Assembly (NCBI RefSeq): GCF_001411475.1 | Contig: NZ_LLWH01000068.1 | Location: forward strand, 1-59,089 | Source of the DNA: Pseudomonas endophytica | GTDB taxonomy: Bacteria > Pseudomonadota > Gammaproteobacteria > Pseudomonadales > Pseudomonadaceae | Reading direction: 5' to 3' | DNA length: 59,089 nt | Shown: positions 23,832-31,897 of the stretch, one piece after another | Position numbering within the stretch: the stretch's first letter is position 1 | How the letters are laid out: the number at the start of each line of letters is the position of its first letter | Made by a program: the position numbers and the translations under genes | The notes under the pieces: model-generated | Told to the model about the DNA's origin: nothing | The model's input: the letters and a program-made list of their open reading frames with translations, nothing else | Database searches by the model: none

Positions 23832-24695
23832 CTACGCTCGCGTTGTTCCATTTGTCAGATAGGTAATGAATCTATCGTAGTGGAAGTCATTGCGAGCTTT
23901 AACCCATTCTTTGAGTTTTTCACTTGCAAAATCTCCAGATAAAAGGGCTTGTTTGGTGCAGTTCCTTGTTGCTGAAAGTGTCGATAGCTCTGTAATTATT
24001 GCTTTCTTTTTTTGGCAGCTATAGTCTCTGGCGAATACCTTTTTGTTGGTCAAAGAATTAATCTCATCAAATAGATCTTGACCTTTATACTGGCATGCAT
24101 CCACCACGATATAAATCGCGTCGTCAAAGCTTAATGTTTCGTTGGCGGTTACACAATTGAACTCTGGTGAAAAACAGTTGTTCCTGTTGAAACGAGCATT
24201 TAACTCATTTGCAAAGGCAATGTTTTTCTTTTGACTTGCACTCGGTGCCTGTTCGGGGTCGATGTGTTGAAATATCATATTAAATTCTTGAGGGTTCTTT
24301 ATGGATTCTTTGACTCTGTCAAAGTCACGAGCACCTGCTGATCTCAATGAGATAGATAAGTCGGACGTGGATCGCAAAGCATTAGGCTTGAACACAATTT
24401 GAATAGGTCCGTACGGATTAGGCTGAGAGTTCGACTTTTCTTTTGTGAACTCTCGACCGAAATCTGAAAAATTCCCGAAAACTTTATCCCATACATCATT
24501 TTCTTTATCAATTTTATCAGTGTCGAATACAGTAAAATCTAATTTGCTATTCAGAAGTTTGTTTCTGGAAGGGACTCCTCCTAGGCGGATGTATGATCTG
24601 AAGTCTTTAAGCTGGCAAGCATGGTATAAGAAAGCATTTCGATCTTCTAATGATGTTACAATTTTTTCAATTTCTGTTTTGTCTTTTATTGACAT
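23832..24695 (-). CDS. Cargo protein, weakly DarT-like N-terminus
   Basis: I cannot assign this 287-residue protein to a family with certainty. The start NAFLYHACQLKDFRSYIRLG (residues 20-39) resembles the first strand of DarT/ADP-ribosyltransferase folds, where a tyrosine-histidine pair is followed by a helix and a glycine turn. PIQIVFKPNALRSTSDLSIS (near 96-115) could be a second strand with a serine turn. The C-terminus is charged (LKEWVKARNDFHYDRFITYL). It starts 13 bp after the 306-residue gene on the same strand, so the two form an operon. A toxin or effector role is inferred from that context only. Confidence 0.55.
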   Translation of the reverse strand: MSIKDKTEIEKIVTSLEDRNAFLYHACQLKDFRSYIRLGGVPSRNKLLNSKLDFTVFDTDKIDKENDVWDKVFGNFSDFGREFTKEKSNSQPNPYGPIQIVFKPNALRSTSDLSISLRSAGARDFDRVKESIKNPQEFNMIFQHIDPEQAPSASQKKNIAFANELNARFNRNNCFSPEFNCVTANETLSFDDAIYIVVDACQYKGQDLFDEINSLTNKKVFARDYSCQKKKAIITELSTLSATRNCTKQALLSGDFASEKLKEWVKARNDFHYDRFITYLTNGTTRA

Positions 24696-24708
24696 GGTTT
24701 GCTCCCTG

Positions 24709-25629
24709 CTAGATGAGATTGCCTTGGGTTTTTAGAGTTGATTGATACACGTTTGAGGAGTGCTCTAACTCAATCTTTAATGCAGCCTCTTGAGAGGCTA
24801 GTAATTCATGTAAAAAAATTGAACTGTCACGCCAAATAATTTCGGCTTTGCCGCGACCTACGCCTTCTGTTTCGAATCGCCATGATTTTTCTCTTTCCCA
24901 CCATGGAGAAGGTTGAAGGTTTGCGCATTTCGCACTTTCAAGATAAAACTGAACCCACCCAAGAGTAGCTTTATCGAGATTGAATTTTTCTGCGCATTTT
25001 GCTAAGGCTCTTTTCCCTATGGTTGTATGCTTGTCTATGGCCACCCAAAACGGGAAGCTAACAGGTGTCGAGTAATTGAACCTTGTTACTACTGGCACAT
25101 CATCCGTTACAAATAAGTAGGCACTTGCAATGGCAAATGCTTTATCCCATGGCCATCCCGCCAGCTTAAATCCGGATTCAGCTTTTTCTAAGAACTCTAG
25201 TCCCTCTTGGTCTGATTTTAACTGTCTTACCCAACGCCAGAAATCATCAGGGCGTCTAACTGCCTCGGCGATGATTTTAATGTGCTTATTTGTTGGTTCA
25301 TTTTTTAATAATATTGACCCGGCTCCTTTAGAAAGCTCGTACCCTAAACTTCCTAAGCCTGCTGCATTTTTATTCTTCGAGGAGCTTGCGAGTTCCTTGT
25401 ATTGCTTTATGAGTAGCTCTTCATTTGTTGTGAATTGAAGTTTTGCTGCGAATGCCCAAGTTTCTTCAAATGCTATAACGCCTAATCTGTTTTTAAGCCA
25501 TGCAGTTTCTCCCTTTTGGATAAGGTGGATTGTTGCGCTCTCTGCTACATCTACGGCCCCCCGCCGAATAGCTTTTTGCAGTAGTGATCTGCAGATTTGG
25601 TCGCCTGTATAAGTTCTGGCTTTTTTCAT
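24709..25629 (-). CDS. Stand-alone protein with MgsA/RarA C-terminal-like region
   Basis: The 306-residue protein opens with SLLQKAIRRGAVDVAESATI (near 15-34) followed by WLKNRLGVIAFEETW. This strongly recalls the collar region of the clamp-loader-like ATPases RarA/MgsA (LLQKxIRRGxxxxAxxxAxxL, then RLxVIAxEDVG). No Walker A or B motif is present, so the ATPase part is missing. Later FPFWVAIDKHTTIGKRAL near 207-224 also fits that fold. It may tetramerise and sense DNA polymerase, SSB or replication forks. It is the first gene of a two-gene operon with the 287-residue protein. Confidence 0.6.
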   Translation of the reverse strand: MKKARTYTGDQICRSLLQKAIRRGAVDVAESATIHLIQKGETAWLKNRLGVIAFEETWAFAAKLQFTTNEELLIKQYKELASSSKNKNAAGLGSLGYELSKGAGSILLKNEPTNKHIKIIAEAVRRPDDFWRWVRQLKSDQEGLEFLEKAESGFKLAGWPWDKAFAIASAYLFVTDDVPVVTRFNYSTPVSFPFWVAIDKHTTIGKRALAKCAEKFNLDKATLGWVQFYLESAKCANLQPSPWWEREKSWRFETEGVGRGKAEIIWRDSSIFLHELLASQEAALKIELEHSSNVYQSTLKTQGNLI

Positions 25630-25884
25630 GATCTGTCAAAAAATATAGAATCGGAAGGTGGAGCGAGCCCTTTATGATTTAAGTCTGTTGCATATTTATC
25701 AGTTGTGTCGAATGTCATGGGGTGCGCCTATCTTTAAAATCACTAGCCTAGTGTTGAATTTTGCCAGTTTTAATGATTGATTTTGGCGTGTTCTATAATA
25801 ATAACTCTCGCCTATGGGCCCGCTCGCAGGCTTAGCTAAATAGCGTCGGGACGCGCTATGGCCAGGTTCGTAGAAATGGGCTAT

Positions 25885-26262
25885 TCATGGAAGATCGATC
25901 CCTAAGCGATCCTTGAGCACTTGCTTGCCATATGCTTTGCCTATTTCCAGCATAACCGCCAAGCTTACTCCACCGGCTTTCTCCGCGCCGGCTTTGGTCA
26001 GACGCCAAACCTCCCTATCTCGAATGGTATCGAGGAACTCATGGCCTCTGATCGTCAGTCGTTGTGGTCGCCAATCAAAGTCGCTCATTGAGCAAAGATC
26101 TTGCGCCACAATTAATCCCGCTTCATGCAGCAGCATCACGTGATAGGAAACCTCATCCTTGCTGTGGCTTTCGATAGCGAGGTTAATCCACGAGTCAGGG
26201 GTTTTGTCGCTGGCTTCGATGGCCAGCAGAATTTCGCGAACCAAGTCTTTGTCGAGCTTCAT
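25885..26262 (-). CDS. DUF2513 family protein
   Basis: The 125-residue protein matches DUF2513 across its length: MKLDKDLVREILLAIEASDK at the N-terminus, VSYHVMLLHEAGLI near 40-53, and LTIRGHEFLDTIRDREVWRL near 69-88. The fold is winged-helix-like. The family is common in phages and islands and is thought to bind DNA. Its promoter region carries repeated GGACA words that could be its own operator. The gap 25630-25884 to the left shows no gene. Confidence 0.88.
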   Translation of the reverse strand: MKLDKDLVREILLAIEASDKTPDSWINLAIESHSKDEVSYHVMLLHEAGLIVAQDLCSMSDFDWRPQRLTIRGHEFLDTIRDREVWRLTKAGAEKAGGVSLAVMLEIGKAYGKQVLKDRLGIDLP

Positions 26263-26335
26263 CGAAGGTGTCCGTTCCTATGGTGATAAAGGACATTATC
26301 ACATTAATTATTGGGACATTTGACCTGGTAAGGAC
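26263..26335 (-). promoter_or_regulatory. GGACA-repeat promoter/operator region of the DUF2513 gene
   Basis: The plus strand carries GTGTCCG, AAAGGACATTATC, TGGGACATTTG and AAGGACAG within 70 bp upstream of the start. Two AATGTCC words on the minus strand are about 21 bp apart, two helical turns. This layout suggests repeated binding of one regulator. Confidence 0.35.
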
Positions 26336-26848
26336 AGAGTTCAGCTCGCAGCTGAAAACCTGCTCAAAGCAATGGGCTAGGGTCGAAGGGGTCGATTCTT
26401 GCCTCGTTCCTCTCCCGTATTGTCTTCAGGCCAGTGAAGACGGCAGCGTTATTCGTCATGATGCCTAAACGGCCGAAGCTTCCTACTACTTGGTTACAAA
26501 AACTCGGACATTTGCTGTCAAGCCCGCGTCCGCACGAGCGAAGTTGGCCTTGCCACCTCGCTTGATTGTCAATGCATTCGTGTGGGTATCGATTTCTTCG
26601 TCGTAGCGACTAGGTCTTGCATCCGGTCATGAGAGTCATAGCAAACCGACCCCGCCCCTCTGCCGCAAGCTTTAAGGATATAGCTCTGCCAATATCAGAG
26701 CTTGACCCTGGGAGGGTGCACCTGATTGGCTCCTTTTGGCCGATAGAGGCCTGTCGCGTAGGTCTTCAATCGCTCAAATGCGTCGCTTCGACAGAGTGTA
26801 TAAATATCTCCGATGAAGAGCTGTTAGAAGAAGCTTGAAGCTCAGACT
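26336..26848. other. Intergenic stretch, no supported gene
   Basis: About 510 bp without a convincing gene. A 73-codon frame at 26617-26838 has no good ribosome site and no recognisable family. A 10-bp hairpin follows it. Confidence 0.35.
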
Positions 26849-26877
26849 AAGACGGAAGCCTAGATGGCTTCCGTCTT
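26849..26877. terminator. Hairpin downstream of the 62-aa gene
   Basis: AAGACGGAAGC and GCTTCCGTCTT form an 11-bp perfect stem with a short loop. It lies just past the last gene of the leftward primase operon. T-tracts are weak on both strands, so it may end or protect that transcript. Confidence 0.55.
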
Positions 26878-26881
26878 GGTA

Positions 26882-27070
26882 TTAACTCCGCTTTGCGAGC
26901 TGTTGTTCTATGACGCTAATCTCTGCCTTGATTGCTGCAATCGTCATGGTTTCTATTTTTGTTGTTTTCCCTGACTTCGGCTTTACGAGATTGATCAGTC
27001 CGCTCAGGTGGGCTTTTCTTGCTTTCAGGGTATCTGAATAACTGATTTTGCTTTGTATGGCTGCGCTCAT
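26882..27070 (-). CDS. Small helical protein of the primase operon (62 aa)
   Basis: The 62-residue protein begins MSAAIQSKISYSDTLKARKA and is strongly helical and basic, ending IKAEISVIEQQLAKRS, which looks like a coiled coil. ATG 27070 with AAGAGG upstream is chosen over 27106. It is the last gene in the leftward operon with the primase, separated from the 332-residue gene by a hairpin. I do not recognise a family. Confidence 0.6.
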   Translation of the reverse strand: MSAAIQSKISYSDTLKARKAHLSGLINLVKPKSGKTTKIETMTIAAIKAEISVIEQQLAKRS

Positions 27071-27090
27071 TGTTGAGCCTCTTGGGTGAC

Positions 27091-27118
27091 CGAAACGGCC
27101 CTGCATTAGGCCGTTTCG
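27091..27118 (-). promoter_or_regulatory. Intercistronic hairpin
   Basis: CGAAACGGCC and GGCCGTTTCG form a 10-bp perfect stem between the 332-residue and 62-residue genes. There is no T-tract, so processing or message stabilisation is more likely than termination. Confidence 0.5.
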
Positions 27119-27132
27119 GGAGAGATGAGGGG

Positions 27133-28131
27133 TTACATTGCAAGGACGTCCTGGACGGTGTATTTGTAAGAGCGTTCCGACAAATCACTACTGTCCCAGC
27201 TATAGAATCGTTCGCCTTCTTCAGGAAGCTGTAGCTTCCTTAGGCTGATTTGATCGCGATCTATCAGTCGATACGCAGCCCAAAGCTTGCCTCCCATATC
27301 CAAAAGCTCCTTAGCTTTTTCGTTCCATTGTTCTTCCAGCACCGTATGAGCCAGGAGCAGGGCCTGCCTTTCAATCGCGTTGTATTCCTTTCTTGCCTCG
27401 ACGATGTGTTGATCGACGATGACCAGTTCCTGTTCCAGTGCGGAAATAATCAGATGTTGGCGACGATTATGCTCGACTGCAGTTGCGAGGTTTTTTGCAT
27501 GCTTTTGCGCGTCCGCGTCGGCTTTTTTCTCACCCTCGGTGTCGCCCCATGCCACGGCCTGAGCATAGGCGGTTGCTGCATCGGTTTCTGCTTGACGGGC
27601 TTTTGCCATGTCCTCGTTTGCTTGCTGCTGAATTTGTTTCAAACGGGTACTGAGGCTGTCCCGTTTTTCATTTAGTTCTTGCTCGTCGGCTTTCCAGTTA
27701 TCCATCGACTCGGTGTAGCCCGCCATCAAGGTTTCGTGATTAACGAGCTTCTCGCGACGAGCAATCTGATTGCTCAGAATGTTGGCTTGAAGCTTTCGAG
27801 AGTCATAAGGAATTTTAAGTTCGTTGTACTGCTTCCGGATTTCATATTCGCGAGCAGCGTCCATTACCTCGTTGCCCTCCAATAGCACTTCCAGAGGAGA
27901 CATACCGGCATAGAGTTGTTCGGCTTCGTTCAAGTGTTCGTCGCGGTAGACTTTCAGCTTTTCGATTTCATCCAGCAGAAGACGCCTTTTTTCACATTGC
28001 TCAGTTTTTTCACTAGCGTCAGAAATAGGCTCTGCAAGGTTTGTGATCTCAAGGCTTTCCTGTTTATTGCTCTGTAGTTCACGTTGTTGGGCGGATGCTT
28101 GGAATTCGTTCACGTCTCTAGTTCCTTTCAT
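27133..28131 (-). CDS. Coiled-coil protein of the primase operon
   Basis: The 332-residue protein is mostly coiled coil: residues 45-260 are rich in E, K, Q and A with heptad-like spacing (RRLLLDEIEKLKVYRDEHLN, SLSTRLKQIQQQANEDMAKA, ARQAETDAATAYAQAVAWGD). It has no membrane segment or catalytic motif. The C-terminal 50 residues are more globular (GGKLWAAYRLIDRDQISLRK). It lies 74 bp downstream of the primase on the same strand. A structural or replication-accessory role is possible. I know no named homologue. Confidence 0.75.
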   Translation of the reverse strand: MKGTRDVNEFQASAQQRELQSNKQESLEITNLAEPISDASEKTEQCEKRRLLLDEIEKLKVYRDEHLNEAEQLYAGMSPLEVLLEGNEVMDAAREYEIRKQYNELKIPYDSRKLQANILSNQIARREKLVNHETLMAGYTESMDNWKADEQELNEKRDSLSTRLKQIQQQANEDMAKARQAETDAATAYAQAVAWGDTEGEKKADADAQKHAKNLATAVEHNRRQHLIISALEQELVIVDQHIVEARKEYNAIERQALLLAHTVLEEQWNEKAKELLDMGGKLWAAYRLIDRDQISLRKLQLPEEGERFYSWDSSDLSERSYKYTVQDVLAM

Positions 28132-28205
28132 ATTGGATTTGGGATTGGATGAGCGGCTGGCGAGGCCGGGAATGAGCCGGCACTACCTCGATCAATGGGC
28201 AAAAG

Positions 28206-31088
28206 TCAGGCAGCCCTGGCCTCGCTCTCATCTGTCCCCGGAACCGTATTTACGATGTAGCAGCGTTGTGGCCCTAGTCCCGGCAGGCGGACGAGGCTAG
28301 ACGCCTTACCATCGCTTCCCGGTTCGAGCACTCCGCGACGCAGTAACTCCTTGTTCACGGCATTGATGTTCATGCCTTTGAATACTTCGGAGCGCCAAGC
28401 CTCGGGTAACACGTAGTAGGTGTTGGTGGTATGCAGTTCGTCGCCCATGCCATGCTCCAACGATTTACGAAAGCCCAGCCGGTCGATGGTGCGCGGGCCA
28501 TGCTCATCGATCTTGGCGGCGGCAGACTCCCAGCGAGTGAAGCGGCTTTCACCAAAGCGCTCGATGACTTGGCGGAGTCGAGCAACGATGGCGTCACCTT
28601 CATAGTTACCGGCGCCGCCGCGTTCATTCAGCCATGCGTTGAGGCATACACGGGCTGCCGTGGTCGCGGTTCCGTCTGGCCAGCCTGTGATGCCCAGTGC
28701 GGTAGCCAGCTCACCGGCTGTAGCCGCAAGGCCAAAGCGCAGGGCAGCACGATGGGCTTGACCGCTCGCTGAGGCGGGCAGGGAGTTGGCAATAAAACCT
28801 TCAAGGGTGCGGCGCAGGACTATCGCCCAACCGTGCATTTTTCCGGGCTCGCACAACGCTGATAGAAAGGCTGTGAGTGGTGTGCCGTAGTACTTGGATA
28901 CTCGGGCCTTGAGTGCGTCTGAAAGGGCGGCAGCGTCCTCGAAACCATTCAACTCATCGAACATGCCGAGTCCTTTACTGGCATCTGCAGGCACCGCGAG
29001 CATGCGTACTTCCATGCCTGCTTTGAGCTCTTTGTTGGCTTCGGCCATGTGTTGCGCCAAGGTTTTCTCGCCGGTGGAGAGAAACAGCAAACGCCACTCT
29101 TGAACCTGTCGGCCCGCTTGGCCACGATCATTAGCGCGGGCTTTACCGGTGCCGTTTCCGAGCATATACACGGTCTCGCCAATGATGCGCGGGTCGCACA
29201 TACCTATTTCGTCGAGTACCAGAAGGCCGTCCGAGTGCGCTGCTGCGATGGACTCCAAGGCGTTATCGGTCGAGCGCCAAGACCGCACCAAGCGCGGACC
29301 GCCGTAGATCGAGGCGGCGACTTGCAGGTGGGTGGTTTTACCGCCTGAACTGTCGCCATACAGATGAAAGCCGCCTGACTCATGGCCGAGCATGTGCAGT
29401 AGCGGTCCAGCAAATGCCACACTGGCCACAAATGCCAAGCGATGATTGCCAACGCACAAGGCGCCGATTTGCTCTTGCCACTGCTCCAGGGTGCCAGCTT
29501 CACTGATAGGCGGAAGCTGGGCGCCTGCTTCATAGAAGTGCAGGTGCTCTGTGTGGGAACCGACCTGCTGCTCTGGCAGTAGGAAGGCGCTGTCATGCCA
29601 ACCCAGTCGAGTGACCAAGCGGGCGCGCTGTGCGCTGTCGAAACCTTGGAAGTAGCTCTGCAAGTCATTGCGTGCATTGCGGCTGGAGCGCGTGCCAGCA
29701 AGTCGCAACCCCATATCTACCAGCGGACCTAGAACGTCTTTTCCGAAGTCGCCGGTCATGGTGCGCGCCGGAATGTTCCAGCGTTTTTTTGCGCCGTCAG
29801 GATCGTCAAACTCGACCAGCAAACCCCAGTTATGACCTTTGGCGTCACGGGTGCGAGCGAGGATTTCCAGTGGCGAGCAAACAGGACGTGACTCGCCATC
29901 TTCACCGGAATAAAACACCCCTTCGTGAGTCAGGCGAAAGCCGCTGGGTAGAGTGTCGGTTTTGGGTTTCGAGGCACGCTTTGCCGGTTTTTTTACCTTG
30001 GGTTCTACAGTCGGAGCAGGCGCAGTACCAAACAGTTCGCCAGTGCACTCCAACTCGGCAATGTGGCTCGACGTCCAGCCTTTGGCGAGTGCGTCCGCGG
30101 CATCGTCGCCTTGCTCCCACATGCCGCCCTTGGTGAAACCGGGCAGGCCATTTTTGAGGGTGGGTTTGCGTTTGAAGTTTTCCAGCGCAATTACGCGAAC
30201 TGACTCGGCGCCAATTGCTTCCAGTTTTTTAGCAACGGCATCCATGCAGGTTGTACCGCTCGGGTCGTTATCGGGCCACAACACGACAGTGCGATTTTTG
30301 AGAGGGGACAGGTCAACTTTGTGCCAGGCATTCGAGCCATTTGGCCAGCAGGTAGCCACGTAAGCTGGGAAGAGTTCGGCGGCAGCATCTGCAGCCTTTT
30401 CACCTTCGCACAGCACCACTGTTGCACCTGCTTGCAGGCTGAGTTCGTGCAGTCGAAGCAGTGGGCGAGGTTCGGCCAAGCCTTGCCAGCGCCATTGAGT
30501 AGTTTGGGTATCGGAGCTCTGGCACCACGTTAGCGGGGCGAAGACTTTCTTGGGCTTGCCGTCTTCGTCTGGGCCGAGGTCAAAGCGATAAAGCACCATA
30601 AGGGGCTGGCCCTGAGTATCGCGATAGATCCAGACTTTGGATGGCGCGTCGTGCTGCCGATGCTTGGCAGGGCACTTATTCATGGCCTCCGCTGGGATCG
30701 GTTGAATTGCTTTCCACTCAGGTGCTGGACTTTTAGTCGGTGCTGGTTTTGATGGCGAATCCTCAGCGTTCAGCCGAAGCAGATCCGCAAGTTTGTTGCA
30801 GGCCTCTACGTCCGTGCCGCCATCCAGGTAGCGCACCAAATCAATCAGATCGCCGCCTTTATCGCCGGTCGCAAAATCAGCCCAGGTGCCTTTGCTCAGA
30901 TTGATTTTGAGTGAGCCTGCGCGCTTGTCGGTGCGGGTTGGATTGGGTGCTGTGTATTCCTTACCGCCGTCTACACGCTTGCCGTTGGGTAGGCATTGAG
31001 TGAGTACGCGATCAATGTTGCGCAGAGCTGCGGCTTTGACTTGGGCAAAAGTTGGGCGGCGTGAATTACCTTTTGGGGGAGTATTCAT
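28206..31088 (-). CDS. Primase-helicase with Toprim and DUF927 domains
   Basis: The 960-residue replication protein is the P4-alpha-like initiator of the element. The N-terminal part resembles DnaG-type DNA binding (GTWADFATGDKGGDLIDLVR near 68-87). A Toprim domain follows (VVLCEGEKAADAAAELFP near 222-239, VVLWPDNDPSG near 267-277). The C-terminal DUF927 helicase has Walker A GDSSGGKTTHLQV near 576-588 and Walker B LLVLDEIGMCD near 618-628. It should prime and unwind DNA at the element's origin. Its ATG overlaps the stop of the 94-residue gene. Expression is probably set by the antisense leader upstream of that operon. Confidence 0.92.
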   Translation of the reverse strand: MNTPPKGNSRRPTFAQVKAAALRNIDRVLTQCLPNGKRVDGGKEYTAPNPTRTDKRAGSLKINLSKGTWADFATGDKGGDLIDLVRYLDGGTDVEACNKLADLLRLNAEDSPSKPAPTKSPAPEWKAIQPIPAEAMNKCPAKHRQHDAPSKVWIYRDTQGQPLMVLYRFDLGPDEDGKPKKVFAPLTWCQSSDTQTTQWRWQGLAEPRPLLRLHELSLQAGATVVLCEGEKAADAAAELFPAYVATCWPNGSNAWHKVDLSPLKNRTVVLWPDNDPSGTTCMDAVAKKLEAIGAESVRVIALENFKRKPTLKNGLPGFTKGGMWEQGDDAADALAKGWTSSHIAELECTGELFGTAPAPTVEPKVKKPAKRASKPKTDTLPSGFRLTHEGVFYSGEDGESRPVCSPLEILARTRDAKGHNWGLLVEFDDPDGAKKRWNIPARTMTGDFGKDVLGPLVDMGLRLAGTRSSRNARNDLQSYFQGFDSAQRARLVTRLGWHDSAFLLPEQQVGSHTEHLHFYEAGAQLPPISEAGTLEQWQEQIGALCVGNHRLAFVASVAFAGPLLHMLGHESGGFHLYGDSSGGKTTHLQVAASIYGGPRLVRSWRSTDNALESIAAAHSDGLLVLDEIGMCDPRIIGETVYMLGNGTGKARANDRGQAGRQVQEWRLLFLSTGEKTLAQHMAEANKELKAGMEVRMLAVPADASKGLGMFDELNGFEDAAALSDALKARVSKYYGTPLTAFLSALCEPGKMHGWAIVLRRTLEGFIANSLPASASGQAHRAALRFGLAATAGELATALGITGWPDGTATTAARVCLNAWLNERGGAGNYEGDAIVARLRQVIERFGESRFTRWESAAAKIDEHGPRTIDRLGFRKSLEHGMGDELHTTNTYYVLPEAWRSEVFKGMNINAVNKELLRRGVLEPGSDGKASSLVRLPGLGPQRCYIVNTVPGTDESEARAA

Positions 31089-31369
31089 TTTGCACCCCCA
31101 GAGGAATCACTCTGGTTCGATGCCGTATCAGCATGCATGGCCAGCGTTCTGATTAAGCCCAGCGTGCCGCGAACATCCCAAAGCACGGACGCGATGATGT
31201 GGTTGGAGAGGCGAGGGGTGTCACCTTCAAAGTGATCTTCCAGTAGGGTCAGCACAGACGAGGCGCGATCAATGGCGCAGGTGATGGCGTCAATCGGGAT
31301 ACCGGCTTCGGCCTCTTTGCTGACGCACAGGAGGTCTTCGGGCAGGGCGAAGCTCAACAGGCTTTTCAT
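31085..31369 (-). CDS. 94-aa protein preceding the primase
   Basis: The 94-residue protein begins MKSLLSFALPEDLLCVSKEA and is helical (ITCAIDRASSVLTLLEDHFE, HIIASVLWDVRGTLGLIRTL). It has no known domain, but its size and helical form resemble DUF3077-type small proteins. ATG 31369 overlaps the stop of the 52-residue gene as ATGA, and its own stop overlaps the primase start the same way. The chain of overlaps couples primase synthesis to translation that starts at the leader-controlled site. The frame stays open to 31864, but that extension runs through the leader. Confidence 0.8.
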   Translation of the reverse strand: MKSLLSFALPEDLLCVSKEAEAGIPIDAITCAIDRASSVLTLLEDHFEGDTPRLSNHIIASVLWDVRGTLGLIRTLAMHADTASNQSDSSGGAK

Positions 31370-31524
31370 CGAGCACCCCCTGCAGATTCGAGGGAGCGAG
31401 CTTTGGACATGTGAGCGTTGTAGCGGGCGAGACGTGTAGCGAGGCTGGAGTTTGCGTGTAAAGCGGCGAGAGCCATTGCTCGATGAGCTGCGGCGCGATT
31501 TTTGAACGGATTGAGGGCGTGCAT
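31366..31524 (-). CDS. 52-aa leader-controlled small protein
   Basis: The frame from ATG 31524 encodes 52 residues, MHALNPFKNRAAAHRAMALA then a basic, arginine- and alanine-rich tail ending ESAGGAR. Its AGGAG ribosome site lies inside seqC of the antisense leader. The stop overlaps the next ATG. It occupies the place of the small kil/eta-type genes of P4-like elements. It may be toxic, act as a translation coupler, or both. No family is recognised. Confidence 0.65.
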   Translation of the reverse strand: MHALNPFKNRAAAHRAMALAALHANSSLATRLARYNAHMSKARSLESAGGAR

Positions 31525-31800
31525 CTGGCGAAACTCCTATTGTTGAGGAGCTGCCACGTTCGTTACCAAGCGAATGGGTGGCAGCTGTACGCAGGTTGGT
31601 AAACCGGGACAATAGGAACCCGGCAGACCCGAAGGTCTCCCACGCACAGCCGCCATAAAACGAATATGCGGACGCAAAAAAAGCGCCTGCAATCGAGATG
31701 GGGGCGCTGTTGCGCCTATTGTTCAACGGGTTACCAAGCCCGGTCACTGATTTTGCAGCGACGGCGAGAGAGTACCGTCCCATTTTGGAAAGTGCAACCG
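31525..31800 (-). ncRNA. P4 CI/P1 C4-like antisense immunity leader of the primase operon
   Basis: In transcript order: seqA AACAATAGG (31723-31715), an antiterminator hairpin GGCGC-AACA-GCGCC, a terminator (AGCGCC/GGCGCT then T7), a conserved block ATGGCGGCTGTGCGTGGGAG with ACCTTCGGGTCTGCCGG, seqB TCCTATTGT (31617-31609), a 9-bp stem AGCTGCCAC/GTGGCAGCT, and seqC ACAATAGGA (31543-31535) covering the ribosome site. SeqB pairs perfectly with seqC (9 bp) and seqA (8 bp). This is the seqA-seqB-seqC plan of the P4 immunity region, where the CI RNA causes early termination. Binding at seqA would block the antiterminator and at seqC would block translation. Confidence 0.75.
31676..31708 (-). terminator. 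Attenuator inside the primase-operon leader
   Basis: On the minus strand AGCGCC and GGCGCT form a stem followed by seven T. The same GCGCC arm can pair with upstream GGCGC (31716-31712), so two exclusive structures are possible. Confidence 0.7.
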
Positions 31801-31862
31801 TGTGGAGGTCTTGCGCATTTTTTCGAAGCGGCATAAATTGAGCTGGCATGTAGATATACCTC

Positions 31863-31896
31863 AACGCCTCCGGATCGCTCCCGGGGGCGTTTTCGT
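31863..31896 (+). terminator. Terminator-like hairpin between the two leftward transcripts
   Basis: AACGCC and GGCGTT frame a GC-rich loop, followed by TTCGTTT on the plus strand. It lies next to the stop of the 99-residue gene but points the other way, so it might act on antisense transcripts. Confidence 0.4.
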
Positions 31897-31897
31897 T

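Noticed and set aside
25777..25799. A promoter for an antisense RNA toward the DUF2513 gene
   Set aside because: TATAAT is present, but TTGATT lies only 11 bp upstream, too close for a sigma-70 promoter.
26617..26838. A 73-codon plus-strand gene
   Set aside because: No recognisable family and no ribosome site. It is mentioned only within the intergenic entry.
31370..31864. A 165-codon upstream extension of the 94-residue gene
   Set aside because: This frame runs through the 52-residue gene and the structured leader. The overlap with the 52-residue gene and a matching leader at 17070-17345 show that it is not coding.
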